From: Stachybotrys elegans
Lineage: Eukaryota > Ascomycota > Sordariomycetes > Hypocreales > Stachybotryaceae
Assembly: GCA_020746835.1 (NCBI GenBank)
Contig: JAGPNK010000038.1
Location: 62,001-126,000 of the forward strand
Reading direction: 5' to 3'
DNA: 64,000 bases
In this document: in pieces, positions 12,105-24,200 of the stretch
How positions within the stretch are numbered: the stretch's first letter is position 1
Layout: the number at the start of each line of letters is the position of its first letter
Position numbers and translations under genes: made by a program
Notes under the pieces: generated by a model
What the model was told of the DNA's origin: nothing
Seen by the model: only the letters and a program-made list of their open reading frames with translations
The model's database searches: none

Positions 12105-12311
12105 ATTCACTACTGTTTCGATCGGTTGTCGATTGTCCAGGCCCGAGGCTGGAAACCTCGATAGCTTGCAGAACTGCTGGTGAACATGAATGATCGCCAG
12201 GCTCTTGCCATCTGGTAGATCTTTTCGTATCAGTTATAAGAAGATAGAGCCTCAAAACAATTCTCAGTGACATGCGGGGTAAAGATAGCACGGCAACGTT
12301 GTACCCGAAGG

Positions 12312-13408
12312 ATGCAGTATGACGACATCCTTGACCACATGAGTACCGCCACGTCAGAGATATCCAGCCTCAAACACTCTTCAAGTCCGGGACGCTCCCC
12401 GCCTCCAATGCAGCCGTATGCTATTTATGATTCGCAAGACGTACTACCGAACGACTGAATTTGGCGAGTTCAAGCATTGACGCGATAATCAGGCATCATG
12501 AGAAACACCATCGAGCCTTTCATGACAGCGATGAGGGCGAGAAGAGCGTGGATCAATCTGGCTTCGACGAGAACGTCCGCGGAAATGACAAAAAGCAGCT
12601 CCAGCCTCTCATTAAATGTGAGGTGAAGGAATACGTGTCCAGATTTAATTTGAAAGGAGAAGAGGTCCTCCGTGAAGTGGATGATAAAAAGAAGGATAAG
12701 AACCAGCCCGACACCGAGGATGACAAAAGTTTGTCTGCGCTAAAATGGTATCAATAATGCTCAGATGTTACTCACCAAAGCCGCGCTCAAGATCTACTCC
12801 TCCCATATTCAGCAAGCTCTGAGATCTGTTATAAAAGTATATCCAGGGTTCAACTTTCTGGAGATGCAGTCATCCTCATGGCATAATCCAAAACTGCAGC
12901 TCTAGCCAGCGTATATCACCACAGGGAGCAACTAACCAAGCACATGATGGCGCTGGAAGACGTGACCGCGAGGTTCGATCTGCTCGACTTCGCGGCCCGG
13001 GAGCTCAAGGAAGAGACGGAACGATTCTCAACACAAGTTACGAATAGCTCCACTCCAGCTGTCATGTATAGCGATCTCTGGATGCTCTTCAAAGCTGGCG
13101 ACCTTGCGGTTCTGGGTGGTGAGAGCCAACAACGAATCGTCCGTATCGTTTCTTGCAAATACGTGCCATCGGAGTTGTTTAAAGTTGACCATTGGTTAAT
13201 CACTGAATCTTTCGGCTACGATGGAAAGAGTTTTGGCTATGTTGAATCCCAACTCGAGATTACCGCATTTCCTGCTACTAGACTGGTATCTCACTTGGAT
13301 ATTTATCCGTTCAAGTTTCACAAGTCCATGGAAAAGCTGCAAGAGAAGCAAATCATCCGGGGCAAGCGGGAGCTTGTGGAAATACCGCGGAAACGCAACA
13401 AAAGTTGA
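12312..13408 (+). pseudogene. N-terminal fragment of a DUF7025 / AAA+ ATPase-type protein
   Basis: Pieces of one protein appear in several frames: 12312-12458 (low-complexity Ser/Pro N-terminus), 12461-12757 (charged, with CEVKEYVSRFNLKGEEVL), 12775-12890 (YSSHIQQALRSVIKVYPG) and 12944-13408. The last piece (LWMLFKAGDLAVLGG ... VSCKYV ... FDIYPFK-like, here LDIYPFKFH) matches the DUF7025 domain that precedes the AAA+ ATPase domain in large fungal proteins. The segments are separated by an in-frame stop and frame changes (about 12460, 12750 and 12893). After 13408 there is no AAA domain, whereas the family normally has several hundred more residues. It is therefore truncated as well as frameshifted. 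Function of the intact family is poorly known. Confidence 0.6.
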
Positions 13409-13720
13409 ACATCACGAAGAGCAGACCCTTTGGGGTAAGATCTGATCTCTTTTGGCGCTACTCCAGCGTTCGCAAGGCTGTTAATCTGCATGGGATAGCT
13501 GGCGATGAACTGGATTGCAGTAATAACCAATTAGCTTCGTTCTCGCCAAGTTTGGCCCAGGTGATGTCAGATTGGTGAATGACTTCAGATGATACTCACA
13601 GCCTGGTTGGTTACTGAAACGGTGCGCCACAGGAACCACAGTTTCAGGATCCGCCTACACAGCCCCTTGCATATTTCGTCCCGTCTTTCAGCTACGCACA
13701 GGCCACTGGATACTTGTTTC
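13409..13720. other. Intergenic, no gene seen
   Basis: Where the AAA domain of the preceding fragment would be expected, no ATPase motif is visible in any frame. Confidence 0.5.
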
Positions 13721-13916
13721 ACCGCATTGTCAATAATCAGAATTTCCATTTTCAGTGGCTCTGTACTAGTCTTGTGAGATGCATAGTACTTATTTTACCG
13801 CTCTCATCAGAATTTCCCATTTCCAGTAGCTCTGTACTAGTCGTCTGAGGCGCATAGTTCTCCGTTTCACTGTATTGTCAATAATCGGAATTCCTATTTT
13901 TGGTGGCTCTGTAATC
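13721..13916. repeat. Three diverged direct repeats, about 73 bp period
   Basis: Copies begin near 13721, 13797 and 13867. They share the core CAGAATTTCC(C)ATTTCAGTGGCTCTGTACTAGT in the first two, and the third has the related AATAATCGGAATTCC...GGTGGCTCTGTA. The repeats lie 225-420 bp upstream of the secreted protein gene at 14142 and may be part of its regulatory region. Confidence 0.7.
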
Positions 13917-13984
13917 CTGCGTCGTAGGCTTCGAAGAAGACACGAGCTACAGTTGATTTTTCGTGGCTTGGATGTCGTCTTGAG

Positions 13985-14141
13985 TAGTATTTAAGCTGAC
14001 GATTACCCTCACCTTCTATACCCTTTTTCTTTCATCATCAAGCTAATCAGAGTTTCTCCATTCATTCCACCTCTTCCGTCTTTTATTCCTTCTATCTCCT
14101 TAGATCTCAGCTCAAGACCCTTCATTCACTACATCTTCAAG
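13985..14141 (+). promoter_or_regulatory. Putative core promoter and pyrimidine-rich leader of the 14142 gene
   Basis: A TATA-like GTATTTAAG (about 13986) is followed by a long CT-rich stretch (CTTTCATCATCAAG, TTCCACCTCTTCCGTC) ending at TTCAAGATG. This is the usual look of a highly expressed filamentous-fungal promoter. Start-site position is inference. Confidence 0.5.
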
Positions 14142-16059
14142 ATGCATATCTCGGCTCTTGTTGCCGCTTCTCTTTTCGCCATTGCCGGCATGACCGACGG
14201 CGTGGCTGCCCTGCCTCAATCCGGCTCCGGCCGCTTCGGCCCCCCGGGACGATTTGGACGATTTTCGGGACGCAACAGCGGATCCATCACCCTGAACCGA
14301 GACCTCCTTCAGCTGGCTAGTTCACTGACGGGCCAGGAGCCCGGAACGGAGGGCATCAGGCCGGGACAAGCCGAATCCGCCACGTAAGTGACAAAACATT
14401 TGTGTCCTTCTCTTCCATGATACCGTTCTGACACATCCGCACAGCGACGAGCAGAACTTCATCAACTTCTGCAAGGACAAGACCCTGACCAACGGAATGC
14501 AGATCAAGGATGGTTCGTGCAACGGCATTCCTATGGGCAGGATCCCCGCCGTCAGTAACATGATCTCTGCTATCATTCTCTCCCCCAAGCCAGGCGAGGT
14601 CCTTCAGCCCAACCAGCCCTTGGAAGTTAGAGTTCAGACCAAGAGCCTGAATACTGGCAACTTTGTCAACCCTACCACAAACTACTATACAGCTCCCCAG
14701 AACCTTGATAGCAATGGCAACATCATTGGCCATTGCCACGTTACCATTCAAGATATTGGCTCCTACGAAGCAACCACTCCCCCTGACCCTGCTGTTTTTG
14801 CTCAATTCAAGGGCATTGACGATGTGGGCAATGGCCAGGGTCTTCTCTCCGCCACCTTTCAAGAAGGCCTCAAGCCCGGCGTCTACCGTGTCTGCACCAT
14901 GATTGCCGCACAGAACCATCAACCTGTCGCGATGCCAATCGCGCAACGCGGCGCGCAAGATGATTGCTTGCGCTTCGAGGTTAGTGGTAACCGAGAAAGC
15001 CAGGATGAGAATGACAAGGATGCTACCAGCAACCAAGAAGAGATGGGCGCTATTCAGGATAGCGAGCAGGCCACCGAGAAGACCGAAGACCTGGAGCAGG
15101 AACTTGACCAAGCCCAAGGCGAGCAGGGAGATGCCCCTCAAGACGGCGCTCAGCGGCGAGACGCTCAGGGAGGCGCTCAACAAGGTGATGGACAGCAAGA
15201 TAATGGTCAGGGTGATGCTTCCCAGGATAATGGCCCGCAAGATGATGGCCCACAAGATGATGGCCCACAAGATGATGGCCCACAAGATGATGGTCAGGGT
15301 GATGCTCCCCAGGATGATGGCCAGCAAGATGTTGACCAGCAAGATGATGGTCAGCAAGATGATGGTCAGGGTGATTCTCCCCTGGATGATGGCCAGCAAG
15401 ATGATAGCCCACAAGATGATGGTCAGGGTGATACTCCCCCGGATGGCGCTCCTCAGGATGACGCTCCTCAGGATGACACTCCTCAGGATGACGCTCCCCA
15501 GGATGATGCTCCCCAGGATGATGCTCCCCAGGATGATGCTCCCCAGGATGATGGTCAGCAAGATGATAGCCCACAAGATGATGGTCAGGGTGATGCTCCC
15601 CCGGATGACGCTCCTCAGGATGACGCTCCTCAGGATGACGCTCCTCAGGATGACGCTCCCCAGGATGACGCTCCGCAGGATGATGGTCAGCAAGATGATA
15701 GCCCGCAAGATGATGGTCAGGGTGATGCTCCCCCGGATGGCGCTCCCCAGGATGACGCTCCCCAGGATGATGGTCAGGATAACGCTCCTCAGGATGACGC
15801 TCCCCAGGACGCTCCCCCGGATGACGCTCCCCGGGATGATGGTCAGGATGACGCTCCCCAGGATGATGATCAGGGTGATGCTCCCCCGGATGGCGCTCCC
15901 CAGGATGATGGTCAGGATAACGCTCCTCAGAATGACGCTCCCCAGGACGCTCCCCCGGATGGCGCTCCCCAGGATGATGGTCAGGGTGATGCTCCCGCTC
16001 CCGCTCCTCTCGCTCCTCCCGTTGCTCCCGCTCCCGCTGCTCCCCCTCCCGCTGCTTAG
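14142..16059 (+). CDS. Secreted protein with acidic PQDDG-type repeat tail, 618 aa
   Basis: Two exons: 14142-14383 and 14445-16059, intron GTAAGT...CACAG, keeping frame to a TAG stop. A signal peptide (residues 1 to about 23) is followed by a Gly/Arg/Phe-rich stretch and a conserved region (about 80-290) with FINFCKDKTLTNG, SCNGIPMGRIP, and LSPKPGEVLQPNQPL. This region matches a fungal secreted family that databases often mislabel as ribosomal protein S17 (from memory). Residues about 327-596 are low-complexity units of Ala/Gly-Pro-Gln-Asp-Asp, strongly acidic and certainly disordered; a Pro/Ala tail ends the protein. No membrane segment or GPI signal at the C-terminus. Likely an extracellular or wall-associated protein; function unknown. 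Repeat length probably varies between strains. Confidence 0.85.
15181..15990 (+). repeat. Coding minisatellite, 15-nt units
   Basis: Units such as GCTCCCCAGGATGAT and GGCCCACAAGATGAT, in 15-nt steps interspersed with a higher-order block that ends in GGTCAGGGTGATGCTCCCCC. Because the unit is a multiple of three and has no stop in any frame, all frames on both strands stay open, which creates long spurious ORFs. Confidence 0.95.
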
Positions 16060-17038
16060 GGTGGTGTTCCCCAGGGTGACGCTTCTCAAGGAGGAAACTT
16101 TCAGTATGTTCCTCCTCGATGGTGGTAAACAGGGACACCACATGACTACGGATGAGAACGGCCGGCCTAAGACACCAAACTATAGAGTGTTGAAGTTAGA
16201 TACACAATTTAATGTATGTCATATCTGGGATATGCCTAAAAAATTGAAGCTGTGCCTTTCTTTCAAGCTGCTCCAGTGAGATTGCGTTACAACATGTGAT
16301 AATGTAGAGCAAGAGTGGCCTGTCATATGCGCCATGATAGAGATGGATTTGTCCCCAGCTGATCACTTTACCATGATGCAAGAGTAGACCGCGCCTGTGT
16401 TTCAATCTATGGCAAAATTGTGCTGGGAATGTTTATTGCATCAATAAGACAAAACGCCCGGTTCACACTCAAATGGTGAAGCCCCTATCATGGTTTAATA
16501 CACATCCACGCCTTGCGTTGAGTTGGGTTGCACAATTCAGTCAAATCGATTGTACATCTTGTGCAGTTATACATTATATATTTATGGACAGCAATTGTAA
16601 CACGTCATACTGTCACTAGCAAGCAGCATGTTCTAAGATATGCTACATACTATGCAGAACCCTCGCTGAAATCTTCTGTCTTTCTCTGCCATAGCAATGT
16701 CTCTTACATAGATCTCATTCAATATTTGATTTGAGCCAATTACGGAACGCAATATACGCATAATGGATTAGGGAAGAGGGGTAATGAGGCTGCCTCTCTT
16801 CATCTCGCATTGCCCCAATGACTGACATCCACAAAATGCCTTGTTCAAAATATCTATCATGCTCTGTCCTACCCTGATGACCCATTAGCAATTTCACAGC
16901 CACTGAATCTCGTGTAGAGGTACTGTATAGTAAATGGTAGCTGCCTTGCCATTTCCGGGGAAGAGCAAAGCAGCCTCGCCGAGCATGGCCAGTAGATAAG
17001 AAATGATCACATTAGGGACTTTCTTGGAACGTGTGGGT
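16060..17038. other. Intergenic, no gene seen
   Basis: AT-rich in part. Short ORFs only, without protein-like composition. It contains the 3' region of the secreted protein gene. Confidence 0.6.
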
Positions 17039-17520
17039 TCAATAGTCCGGTTCAATACATCCAATGAAGCATTGACACGTTGTTGGAGGCATCAGGCCAT
17101 TCGGCCGCACAGTATTCACTGTTACCCGGTGATATTCTTCAGGTAACGTGCAAAGGTAATGACGTGAATGTTCACCTTCCATAACGTTGCACTCCGCGAC
17201 GCCTAGATACCCTTCGTTTGTCCTGAAAAGGCTTGCTCCATAGGCCACACCGTTCTTAAGAAATTTCGTCATACCTGCAATCTTCCCTAGATAACAAAGC
17301 AAGATGGTGTTCTCGAAGTTCGTCCAGTGATGGCCACGACTTGGCTGTTCGGGGAAACCTGTCTTTCAAGCAACCTTGAAACACTACCTCCAAAAGGCGT
17401 CTAGAATGGACCCCCTTTGCGTATAGTTACCCACGCGCAGGTCATCCGGCTCCCAGGTGCGAATTCTGTCGAACTGGTGGTTGATGTCTCCGTCTGCATT
17501 AGCGCCTACCATGTTTACCT
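17039..17520 (-). pseudogene. C-terminal relic of a HET-domain protein
   Basis: Reading the minus strand from 17520: IRTWEPDDLRVGNYTQRGSI then LDAFWR, a frame change, then CLKDRFPRTAKSWPSLDELR in another frame, another change, then SLFRTNEGYLGVAECN. This order (GGSLLDAFWRTL, loop, then FxTxEGYxGxGP) is the typical C-terminal part of fungal heterokaryon incompatibility (HET, PF06985-containing) proteins, with weaker match in the last piece. The conserved N-terminal HET domain itself is not visible upstream, so it is a truncated and frameshifted remnant. Confidence 0.5.
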
Positions 17521-18990
17521 ATGTATCCGGGGAGTATTGACTTTCTTTTAGGTGACATTGTGTGTACTGGTGCGATATGCCTCTGCTTCTTCGCTTAACA
17601 AACCGGAAAATGCATTTATTTGGGTGGGAATCTGCTTTGTGCCCGGTTTGATGGATGGCGAGAGCTTTCTTGGCCATTTCCCAAACATTGGAAGCTCCAA
17701 ATGGTATTCAAGGATGGTTCATATTTACTAACTTATATCGACTCTTTAACTGGCTGCAGTCAATCTGACGATCCACAACTACCACCTCTAGTCCTGACTG
17801 GATAAGGATCAGTCGAGAAAGAATGCAAGAAGATCCTTACTTCTTCCAGTCAAAACATCAGTACACAGCAGATCTTGAACTAGATCCTCGGCTTCTCGCC
17901 GCCGCGCTACAAGAGCGACATGTTAAATTGGAAACTTTCAATTTATTGTAAAACATCAGTCCAGGCTAGTTCGGCGAGTATTGATACAAATCAACGTCAG
18001 TTGCGTTACCGTGGATGAAAATAAACCCTAGGTATTTCCCATTGCCGATCTGCTGTCTCACCGTAGGCGGAGCATCTCGCAGCGCGAGAGATAGGGCGAG
18101 CCTGGTGAAAAATCGCAGTGGAATCCACGTGAGCTACAACATCACTTCTTTAAATCGCTTCCAAAGATCTTAAAGACTTACTCGGTCTGGTTAACACATT
18201 AGTGTAGCGAGGGTGCGGGCGACCTAGTCGAGAGGTTCAATTCCTCGCGAAGGAGTCTCCATCAACTGCCGCCAAACAGTTTCGCATCTACCCCATCTAT
18301 CGCGACTACCCGATTCTGGAACCAGGCTGTGAGTTTGAAATCTTCGTTAAGAAAGCCAAAAGGACATTTCAACCTACACACAAGCTTAGCATAGTACATT
18401 CCAAGCAGAAATAAATCTACAATTCTAGCTCGAATTCCAGGGTGCACTAAGGACATTTTCATATAGGCGTGTCTTATTGTAAGGCAAGTTCTAAAACTTT
18501 AAGGGATAAGAGCTAGGGCAGATCAAAGTAGCAGTCAGGTCTATCCCTTGGGAGCTCAATAAACTACAGCAGGTTCCCCAAAGTATAAAGCTAGCTCCCT
18601 AAAGCTGATCCAATTGTCTGCCTACTGGACGGCCTGTCTTATTAGACAAGTTGCGATGGGCTCCAGTGGCTAAGACTAAATGCCCTTAGTGGCCATTACG
18701 GGAATGCCAACACAGCAAGAGTACATGTCCAACAATGATAAAATGAGAAGGCGAGTTCAGATGCTCAGCTAATGTCTTACCAAGATAGTTCCCTCACGAT
18801 ACACGGGTTATCCACTAGTCCCAAGGACTTCTTCATTAACAAGGGCCTATCAGCTTTAGGCAGCAGCTCAACATCAACCGATATCAGAATGGCACACTAT
18901 TGACTATCTACGCTACTTTGAGACAAAGGAGATTGGTCAGTTAGCAAGCAACAAGAGTCATGACATAACATCTGACCTTCTTTCTTGCAT
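17521..18990. other. Long stretch without recognisable genes
   Basis: No ORF with convincing composition. A tRNA-like B-box (GGTTCAATTCC at about 18233) occurs near 18190-18260 but a tRNA cloverleaf does not fold convincingly. Confidence 0.5.
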
Positions 18991-19680
18991 TACGCTACAA
19001 CCTCGTGGGTGGCGCATATCAAAAGGCAATGCTACGAGTTTACATCAAGAAGATCCTTTGGAATGTTTTGTTTGGCCATCAAATGCTCTTATGAAACTGT
19101 GGGTACGTGTTTACTGGATAATAGACAAAAATCCCAACAGTCAGCTACCAAAAGGGACCACCCTGTTATATGTTATATTGACATACCAGGTGGCTAGGGT
19201 CATTTTACAAAGGGTAGACCATATTGGCTCCGTCAACATCAAAGATAAGGATAACCGAACGCCGCTGTCAGTGGCTGCCGCAAACGGGCACAAGGATGTC
19301 AATCTGCTGGTCAATACAGCCAAGGCCGATGCCCACTCAAAGGGTAAGGATGGCTAGACGCTGTTATCAAGGGCTGCTCAAAATGGGCACACGGCTGTCA
19401 TTAAACTACTGCAACAAAGTTAACGCCAACTCAAAGGATAATAATGGCTTTTATAGTGGGCTGCCAATGCCAGGTGTGTGGCCGTCATTAAGCTGCTGCT
19501 AAATACAGGCAAGGCTAATACTGATTTGAAGAATGAAGATGGCCAAACGCTGTTATTGAGGGCCGCGTAAAACGGGCACAAGGCTGTCGTCAAGTCGATG
19601 CTAACTTGAAGGACACCAACTCAAAGGGGTTACACACTGGCCTTCCTATGGCTTGAATTAAGTTATACAGCTTAGACCGG
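18991..19680 (+). pseudogene. Ankyrin-repeat relic with RIP-like nonsense changes
   Basis: Ankyrin units of about 33 residues are readable: VNIKDKDNRTPLSVAAANGH (19230-19290), then a unit reading TLLSRAAQNGHTAVIKLL (about 19360-19415), a third and a fourth unit (TLLLRAA, NGHKAVVK at 19550-19595). Stops interrupt them at 19355-19357 (TAG) and 19568-19570 (TAA) where neighbouring units keep CAA, so the changes look like C-to-T in a CpA context. There are also frame changes between units. It is probably the C-terminal part of an NLR or ankyrin protein; the upstream part (18991-19200) is too damaged to name. Confidence 0.65.
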
Positions 19681-20555
19681 ATGCCAGCCCACTGTTTCAT
19701 CATCCATCACGGAAAAGTACGACCACCCGATGAAAGGACGCCGACTCCTTAGAAATCAGTCCTTTCATCTTGTGCTCGGTCTAGCCGAGCAATATCATCG
19801 GCTCTTGTTTCGCGAAAGGGATCGCACCAGAAAGACAATCCCATTGGCACTGCGCTCATTGCATCATCAAACCACGGCAGCTAGGTAGCGACTGAGAGCC
19901 GCATACCAAGAAAGAGTTAAGCGGCTGGTTAGGGGTCCGCACCCCCAAGGATATCATCCTTGGCTCACCCAGAAGAAAGAAAAGTGCTCCAATGGCAGCT
20001 CATTAACTGGATAGTGATCTCCCATACAGCCTTTTTAAGGTCTGCGCAGAGCTACTAACCGATTGATGGGCTTTCCCTGGGCCGCTGGTGTGGTTATCGG
20101 CCTTGATGCCGACTCTTGGCACGTGGCTGCTCAGGCCGGATTCCGGTGCTGCTCTATGCTCGCAAACGCGAGACAGAAGTGTCAATTGCCCGTGCCGAAA
20201 ACGAAGCAGTATTAGCAGCGGAGCCTACCCCACAATCGGTACATCAAGTCAGTAGGGAAGGTCATCATTATTTGGTCTAAACGCTGGCGCCAGGGTACGC
20301 AGCCCAGGAGTCCAGCAGGAGGGATCGTACGTCTCCGGTGGGACTCCTCTGCGACGGCCCAAGTTGACCAGGCCAGGATCGCCAGTGGCCTAGCCAAATA
20401 GGGAGCAGCGAACTGTGTCGAGAAGGAGCATGCGGAGGAGGATATCGCCGGGCTGGCATTGGATAATCCTGCAGATGGTGTTGAGTGTGCTGAAGCGGAT
20501 AACCTTCGTCGTTCTTTAGGACCACAACGTTAGCGGCCCTAATGTTGCCACGAAA
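19681..20555. other. No clear gene
   Basis: Short interrupted ORFs on both strands; possibly further decayed ankyrin or NLR sequence, but no motif can be supported. Confidence 0.4.
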
Positions 20556-20558
20556 TCG

Positions 20559-21002
20559 CTAACTGATATCTTCTGGACGTCGATATCGATGGTGATCGCC
20601 ATCGGACCACCGACCTTCAGGAGCTCTCTGTGGATATATCGGCTGGCTTGTATGTGGAGCGGTGTTGCCCTGATTATCGAGCGTCAAACAGCGCTTGCTG
20701 GCCCACGGTACTGGTGGCCTTGGCGAAGAATAATGGAGTCCTCCCACGGGTGTCCCTTGCGTTAACATTGGCGCTATGAAAGATGAGCTTTTGGCAATGC
20801 CAGAACTGTCGCAGAGGTTATGCAGGGCTGTCTTGCCCTCGCCATCACAATCATCCAGGGGCCTGCAAAGAAGCTGGCCATCTCCGAATCTGGGCAACGT
20901 GCAACGGGGTTCGGCCCCCTCATCGGTACACCTTTCTCTACTAGGACTTTGGCCTTCCGCTGTCTTTGGTGAGGTGGAGGGCTTCGCCCCAAACAATCGC
21001 AA
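20559..21002 (-). pseudogene. Second ankyrin-repeat relic
   Basis: Minus strand. Fragments GEGKTALHNLCDSSG (about 20850-20810) and ARDNQGNTxxH-like (here LDNQGNTAPHTSQP, about 20690-20640) carry the TALH / NTPLH-type ankyrin signature, in frames that must be switched between repeats; between them RGRTPLFFAKATS is readable in another frame. Orientation is opposite to the ankyrin relic at 18991-19680, so these are two separate events or an inverted piece. Confidence 0.5.
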
Positions 21003-21268
21003 GAGTTGGGATCCGCGCCTTTCTCGATAGAAAAGACTTAGGGTTACTCCTAATTGGTATGTAAGACCGTGATGCCGTCGTCAGAGACGGCGTCTAATTG
21101 GGCGCCGTGTTAGGTGTCTAAGCGACCTGACTTTGTTTGAGACAAGAAGATACCAGGAAGCCCCTACACAGTCATGCTAATACGGATGCTATCACCACTC
21201 CTAGTATATCTTTTATGATATACATTTGACTGTAACATACCTATCCAGAAACCCCTGAGGAAAGCAGA

Positions 21269-24200
21269 ATGTCGGAGTGGAAGAGACTGCGCGATAAACT
21301 CAAGCGCTATGTACTACCCTCGCGAAGCCGAGATCTACCTCACCCCGGCAGAAGCAGCGCGGTCGACCAATCGTACCGCCGCAGATGAGGTAACCGTCGA
21401 CAGTTCTACAACTCAAGTCGCCGCCAGCAGTTCCGTAGTTGATCCATATGATGACAGTGGCCTATATCATTTGAACGATGTGGTTGCAGGTATGGGGCAT
21501 CTCAAAGCAAAGGGAAACAACGTTGCGCACGCCTTGAATTTTGTGCAGAAGCCGAGAAGCGATGTCGAGGTGTCCAAGTATCTCGAGTGCCGAAGAGAAT
21601 CAGGATGCTTCCCGGTCGCGCAATTGTTTTTCCACAAGACATAATCGTTGCAGTCTCCGGCCACCTGGACAGGCTTAGACAAGCCATTGCTGACACCAAG
21701 TCTCTGACGATTCACAGCCCTAAAGATCTGTCCTCGTCATGAAGGGCTGCGAACATAATCTCAGCCAGGCGGAACGAGTGCCGCAGGTTTTATGGTCTAA
21801 GACGGTAATGAACAACGAGAAGGAGCTCGCAAAGTTTGAATGAAATTACGGAGCTCCATATGATCCTAAAGCAACCATGTAAGAGTCGGCTTTTTGTTTA
21901 GGATAATCGCGTCATCATTCGCGGGACTGCATACACTCAGTGATTGGATACAGACGAAATACCTTTGAAGGGGTCAGGGCGGTTGATACAGCCGGCTTTG
22001 ATAAGTTTGAAGGAGGCTGTCAAATGTCACCAACACTCGAGTCAACGTGCTATGGTAGACAACTGGGCCGGCGACACGTCTCTTTCCATGGACGTCTTTG
22101 GCTGGAAGGCCTGGTACATCCGACAGGTCGCAGAAGAGAAAACTGGCGGGAGCTTCTTCAAGAGCCGCAGGAGACCGGGCCCACGGGAGGCGGTTCTTTA
22201 TTACCGTTGCATGCCAACTAGCCGCGAAATTCCCATCCATTTCGACATCAAAAGCATTCAAGCACAATTGAAGCGCTTCTCAAGGAACTTTGGTCTGCCA
22301 GAAGGCGAATCCTGCTGGATCTGATCACTGTCCTTATGTCCTGGATGAGTGAACCCGACTTGAGTCTGATTCTCAGGTAGCCAGCACCAAACTGAAATGT
22401 TTCATTACCTCGCGACCCGGTACTTCATTTGACATCAGAAGAGTTAGATGAAGAGGAGATATGTCTGCACAAACTGGACGAATCAGTTACGAAGTATATT
22501 CTCAAGTATTTGGGCTTACATTGGCTGGCATGATAAAGAATTATCTTCGTATATCGGAACCTTTTTGTGACACCCTGATGCGCTTCCCGAGCTTGCAAAC
22601 CCGCTCTTAAGAGCCCGATTCAACTCGCACAGCATATCCTCGAGAGACGCGGTAGCCTGGAAGGTATTGATAGTAAGCTGCATCCAAAGTTCGGCGGTGT
22701 GTTTCGCCAAGTCGGTCCTATCGTCATTATGTGTGATCACAATGTTGCCAGTCTATCGCTACTTTTGGGTATGACCAAAGGGGATATTATTGCATAGGCA
22801 AGTTGCAATTCTTGAAATTTCTAATCCGGAAGCTCCTATCAGGCGTTCTATTTGTCTCTTTCGGACTTCCTACTCGGGATATCCCCTCGCACCGAATTCC
22901 AGATAAACTCACTGGGGCAGATGGCGGACCATTGCATCCATTTACTCCAAGAGAAACTGGAAAGGACATTTGTGGCAGCATCTTCAGGTTACAGAGTTGA
23001 AGAGGTTCCCTTGGAGCGGATCGTGAAACCAGTACAGTGCGCCTGCCTCTACTAGGTCATGACGGCCTGTGTCTACATGACCACGATGAGACACATATGC
23101 TCTTGAAGAGAAATTCCTGATGAGGTTGGGAGCATTGTATTGGATAGGTAGGCTGGACAAGAGCAGACAGATGATTTGTAATCTGCAGCGGGTTACAGAT
23201 GGCAGCGCCGGAGAATGCCGGAAGTTTTTATCGTTTTCATTCCAGGCATCCAAGAAGCACCACTACAAGTCTATCACGCGGGACAGTGTTCACTCCTGGG
23301 GACTCGATTCTGGGCAGGCCTTCTGGCCTCTGCTCATCAGAATGGCACGTCCAAGTTCTATTCTGAATCCAATCTCCAGCCTCCATTTCGCCACCCGAGA
23401 ACATATCACGAGCGTATCAACTTCGGATGCTGGCATCCTAACCCTAAGAGGGATAAACCGCGTGGTCGATTCGGTCGCGGGAAGCTCGTACGCGAGTTCA
23501 ATGGCCACATCAACCGATCGCCGGCTTGCTATCGGTGCCGAGGCCAACCGGTGGCTATACGATGAAACGCGCATGGGTATTAGAAGGTAAACTGGTGCAA
23601 AGCATTCCAGGCGGCGTCAGTATAAACAGACACGTGTGCTCGACGTTCTCAAAGCCGGACGATCTTCTTTGCATTCTTGCCAGATGCCAGTGACTGTATG
23701 ACTGGAAGAGCGCAATACGGCAAGCTCAACGAATCTCCCATCAAGCAACGCTAGACATTGAGCTGGCACTTTCACCAGATGGCCTGGGTTAGCTGCCCAG
23801 GTCTTTCATATTCCGAAATATGAATGAGCAAGACAAGTCTTATCTTGTGAAGGCGCCTATCGCATAGCCTTTGATGCAATGCTACTGACTGCAGCACATA
23901 GCTCGCCGGGCCAAGTCAAAATGGGAATGGAAACGGGCGCTGTTCTGAAAAAGATTGACATTGGGAGGGGATCAGAGAATCATCTTACCCAGCACATGAT
24001 GGTTGTTGGCTTTATGATGGTATCCTCGGCGATGGAGCTTGGTACCTAGCGATGACACAAATGCAGAGGTCCAGCAAATCATGGTCTATAACTCGTAGAT
24101 CTTGCCATGTCGCAGAGATGTTCTTGCGTCGGCATCGGTGGATCAAGACGTAAGAATATGGGATCCTTCTACTTTTTCCTCTCCAAAGCCTTCTTTGTCT

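Noticed and set aside
14356..16143. Long minus-strand ORFs (595 and 363 codons) and an alternative plus-strand ORF (14903-16279) over the repeat protein
   Set aside because: They exist because the 15-nt repeat has no stop in any frame. The spliced plus-strand frame has a signal peptide and family-conserved sequence; the others are only repeat translations.
18185..18262. tRNA-like element (GGTTCAATTCC B-box with an A-box-like TGGTTAACA)
   Set aside because: Acceptor and T stems pair poorly, and no anticodon arm is convincing; at best a decayed tRNA or SINE-like piece.
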